Made by a program: the position numbers and the translations under genes. A stretch of DNA of 64,000 nt from Epiperipatus broadwayi (lineage: Eukaryota; Onychophora; Udeonychophora; Euonychophora; Peripatidae). The DNA lies in assembly GCA_028023455.1 (NCBI GenBank), contig JAQFVV010012423.1:10081158-10145157 (forward strand). The letters are read 5' to 3'. Every line of letters begins with the position of its first letter. Within the stretch, counting starts at the first letter, position 1. Shown here one piece after another: positions 62,150-64,000 of the stretch. The notes under the pieces were generated by a model. That model worked only from the letters and a program-made list of their open reading frames with translations, was not told the DNA's origin and ran no database searches.

Positions 62150-63925
62150 ATTAAGAAAAAATGTACAGTGTCAGATAGCTACATTTGCTAATTACAATAG
62201 TTTCATATAGAAGTTCAAAGCTTTGCAACCAACCTGTGTGGCATGGTCATCATAATATTTAGTGCAATAGTGTGAGATGTCATCTGATCATCAGATATGG
62301 TAATCTATGCTCATGTGTTTACAAAGAGAAGTCTGGCACAAGGAGGCGATCTCTGTTCTTCATGTTTATTAGTATTTTTTTAAAAGTTCTCCAAGGATCA
62401 CTATGTCCTTGTCTGAAGATATGTTGGCAACTGGTGATCCATAAGGCATGTAGTAGGCATGCCACTAGCCTGATAGTTGCATAGTTTCCTTCTTTAATTC
62501 CTTGATCAATTGACAGGACATTGCCACAGCCAGAGGAAATACTTGCAATAATTTTGTTTTTAGTGTAAGCTCAAGTATGAGCAAACATAGAAGATGTGCT
62601 CTGGTGTTTCTTCATGCATATTACAAAGTTTACACATGGAGCTTATTTGATGAAATCCTCTTTGCATGATCAATAAATGACTGGTGGGCAAAGAGGACAA
62701 GTTAAACTTGATCATAAAATCAACCAGCTTTGGTCCTATCCACCAATATCTTGACTTGCTGAGCATTTGTTTCACTGACAGTCTTAATTGGGTAGATATT
62801 GGGTTTTGATTTGGGAAAAGGAGTTTGTACACTTCCCAGTATGGTTGCTTAGCTTTCTCTATTTACTCAGTTACTGAAAATAAAATCCCCAGTTGATCTT
62901 GTAGCTCTTTGACCCATTTACTGAATGTGGGTCATGGTGTATCTGTGAGCTCCATGGGTCTTCACTCTGATCCTGTTCTCTTTTATTGTGGATTTTTCTG
63001 AGCATTGAAAGTTGCTCTTTGAACAAAAAACACCTTAACAGCATGGAGACCAAGTCTATTCAGGTCACATGATCTCTGCACCTTGGACAGACTGATGGAT
63101 ACAGTTTTTCTCTTCCACATCATCTTGGTGCAGGCTGAATTTATAGCATCCTGAAATCCCTTGGTCAGTTTGAAGATGGGCAAATAGTAGTTTATATGTG
63201 GAAACACCATCATATTTAACAATGCCATCTTGCTTGGGAATGAGAGAGAGATCATTGAGAGGGAGATTGTTACCTTCTTGGTTTTGTCCAAAAGATCCTG
63301 ATGGATGGCCCTCCTCATCGCTGTTTTGGAGAAGGCCATTAGGAACCCAAGGAATTTCTGTGGATTTTCCATATATCTTGATGGTACTGTAACACCCCTA
63401 CTGATTTTCCAGACCACAGATTTGTCTGGGTTGATGGCCAGATTGAAATTGCCAGAATATCTGTCCAGCAGTTAGTATAGCCTTGGCAGATATTTCTTAG
63501 AAGGAAGGAAGATGGTAACATCATCCACAAATGAATGTGATGGAGTTCCTTTCTTAGTGCCAGTGCAAAGACTCCTGGTAGTTCTTTTTCCACATCTTCT
63601 AGTAGAGGATTCAGGTAGGTAATGAAACAGAGGGTGCTTAGTGGGGACCCCTGAGGGATTGATAGATGTGGTCTGAAATCAGAGGCCAGGGAACCATCAA
63701 GTGATGTGTGAATTGACCTGTTTAGCAACAAGTTAGTAATGATTTTAACATAGACAAGTTTTGCTGGCATCATGGAGTCAAAGGCAGTCGCAAAGTCTAT
63801 CTGAACAGCAAAGGCCCTGATTTTCTATGTGATCTTAATGCTCCACCAGCAGCATGAAGCACTGCACTGCTTCAATTGTGGATGAGCCTTTACCAGAAAA
63901 CTGGTGTACAGAGCACAGTTTTACA
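62150..63925 (-). mobile_element. L1/Tx1-like LINE, 5'-truncated
   Basis: The minus strand carries the C-terminal half of a LINE ORF2 (RT, then connector, then zinc-finger domain), ending upstream of an A-rich stretch near 62140-62165. Similarity starts at about 63925, and the sequence beyond is ordinary AT-rich DNA, so the copy is 5'-truncated rather than cut by the window edge. It is less AT-rich than its surroundings, which suggests a younger insertion or different origin from the RTE copies. Confidence 0.75.
62290..63920 (-). pseudogene. LINE reverse transcriptase with zf-RVT-like C-terminus, frameshifted
   Basis: RT blocks in order: HQFSGKGSSTIEAVQCFM (near 63850-63905); after a shift, AVQIDFATAFDSMMPAKL (near 63770-63815); LSIPQGSPLSTLCFITYLN (near 63600-63665); after another shift, the catalytic FVDDVTIF (near 63510-63535, Phe-Val in place of the usual Tyr-Ala); and NFNLAINPDKSVVWK. 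The connector (62983-63417) has FPSKMALLNMMVFPHINYYL and FQDAINSACTKMMWKRKTVS, then a GLHAVKVFF block, typical of L1/Tx1-type ORF2. The zinc-finger-like CKLCNMHEETPEHIFYVC is near 62590-62645. A plausible C-terminal continuation reaches about 62290. At least four frameshifts or stops (for example a TAA near 63473) inactivate it. Confidence 0.8.
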
Positions 63926-64000
63926 CAAGTTTAATAATTACTTACATTTGTATAACCAAATCCTAAGGTAAATCATATTTAATCCTATTCAATATCACTA
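63926..64000. other. AT-rich right edge
   Basis: Nothing supported in the last 75 bases. Confidence 0.5.

Noticed and set aside
63198-63392. Plus-strand 64-codon frame
   Set aside because: Antisense of the L1/Tx1-like LINE connector region.

Overview
This is a eukaryotic, almost certainly invertebrate-animal, nuclear window. By eye it is roughly three-quarters A+T. It has long intron-like or intergenic stretches, (AT)n, (ATT)n and (CA)n microsatellites, tRNA-derived SINE-like copies, RTE-type and L1/Tx1-like LINEs, and Penelope-like elements (PLEs) with a GIY-YIG endonuclease. There is no prokaryotic operon structure, no rRNA and no CRISPR. The mix fits a lophotrochozoan such as a mollusc, but nothing here fixes the species.

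Layout. 1-9.6 kb: AT-rich filler holding two ~490-bp diverged copies of an unnamed repeat (R3), a tRNA-Gly-like SINE remnant, and a palindromic foldback element (R1, 5.9-6.5 kb). 9.6-11.9 kb: an (ATT)n tract, then a broken PLE with RT and GIY-YIG domains, a tRNA-Leu-like stretch and a hammerhead-like motif at its 3' end. 16-22.3 kb: an old RTE copy (D), an R1 copy, and a full-length RTE copy (A) bounded by a 10-bp target-site duplication (TSD). 23.7-24.6 kb: two SINE-like copies. 28.3-30.5 kb: a cluster of repeat family R2, which carries a tRNA-like promoter module, ending in a ~330-bp palindrome. 33-34.1 kb: a second PLE 3' domain with an inverted partial copy in front of it. 34.4-41.2 kb: hairpin-forming repeats, tandem R2, and R1. 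42.86-46.07 kb: one RTE insertion (B) whose 5' part is inverted relative to its 3' part, bounded by an 11-bp TSD; this is the twin-priming structure. 47-48.1 kb: an R1 cluster. 48.1-50.4 kb: an unassigned segment with more CpG than its surroundings. 53 kb: an RTE tail (C). 55.9-58.4 kb: the best candidate for a host gene. 59-61 kb: more palindromes. 62.1-63.9 kb: a broken L1/Tx1-like LINE running toward the right edge.

The main non-transposon result is a three-exon gene model on the minus strand (about 58,336 to 55,855). It has TATA and CCAAT elements, GTAAGT and GTGAGT donors, matching splice phases, an AATAAA signal and a predicted 62-residue product that begins with a classic signal peptide. 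I do not recognise its family. All transposon ORFs seen here carry stops, frameshifts or truncations, so no copy looks able to move by itself. The window is unusually rich in long inverted repeats: at least nine loci.
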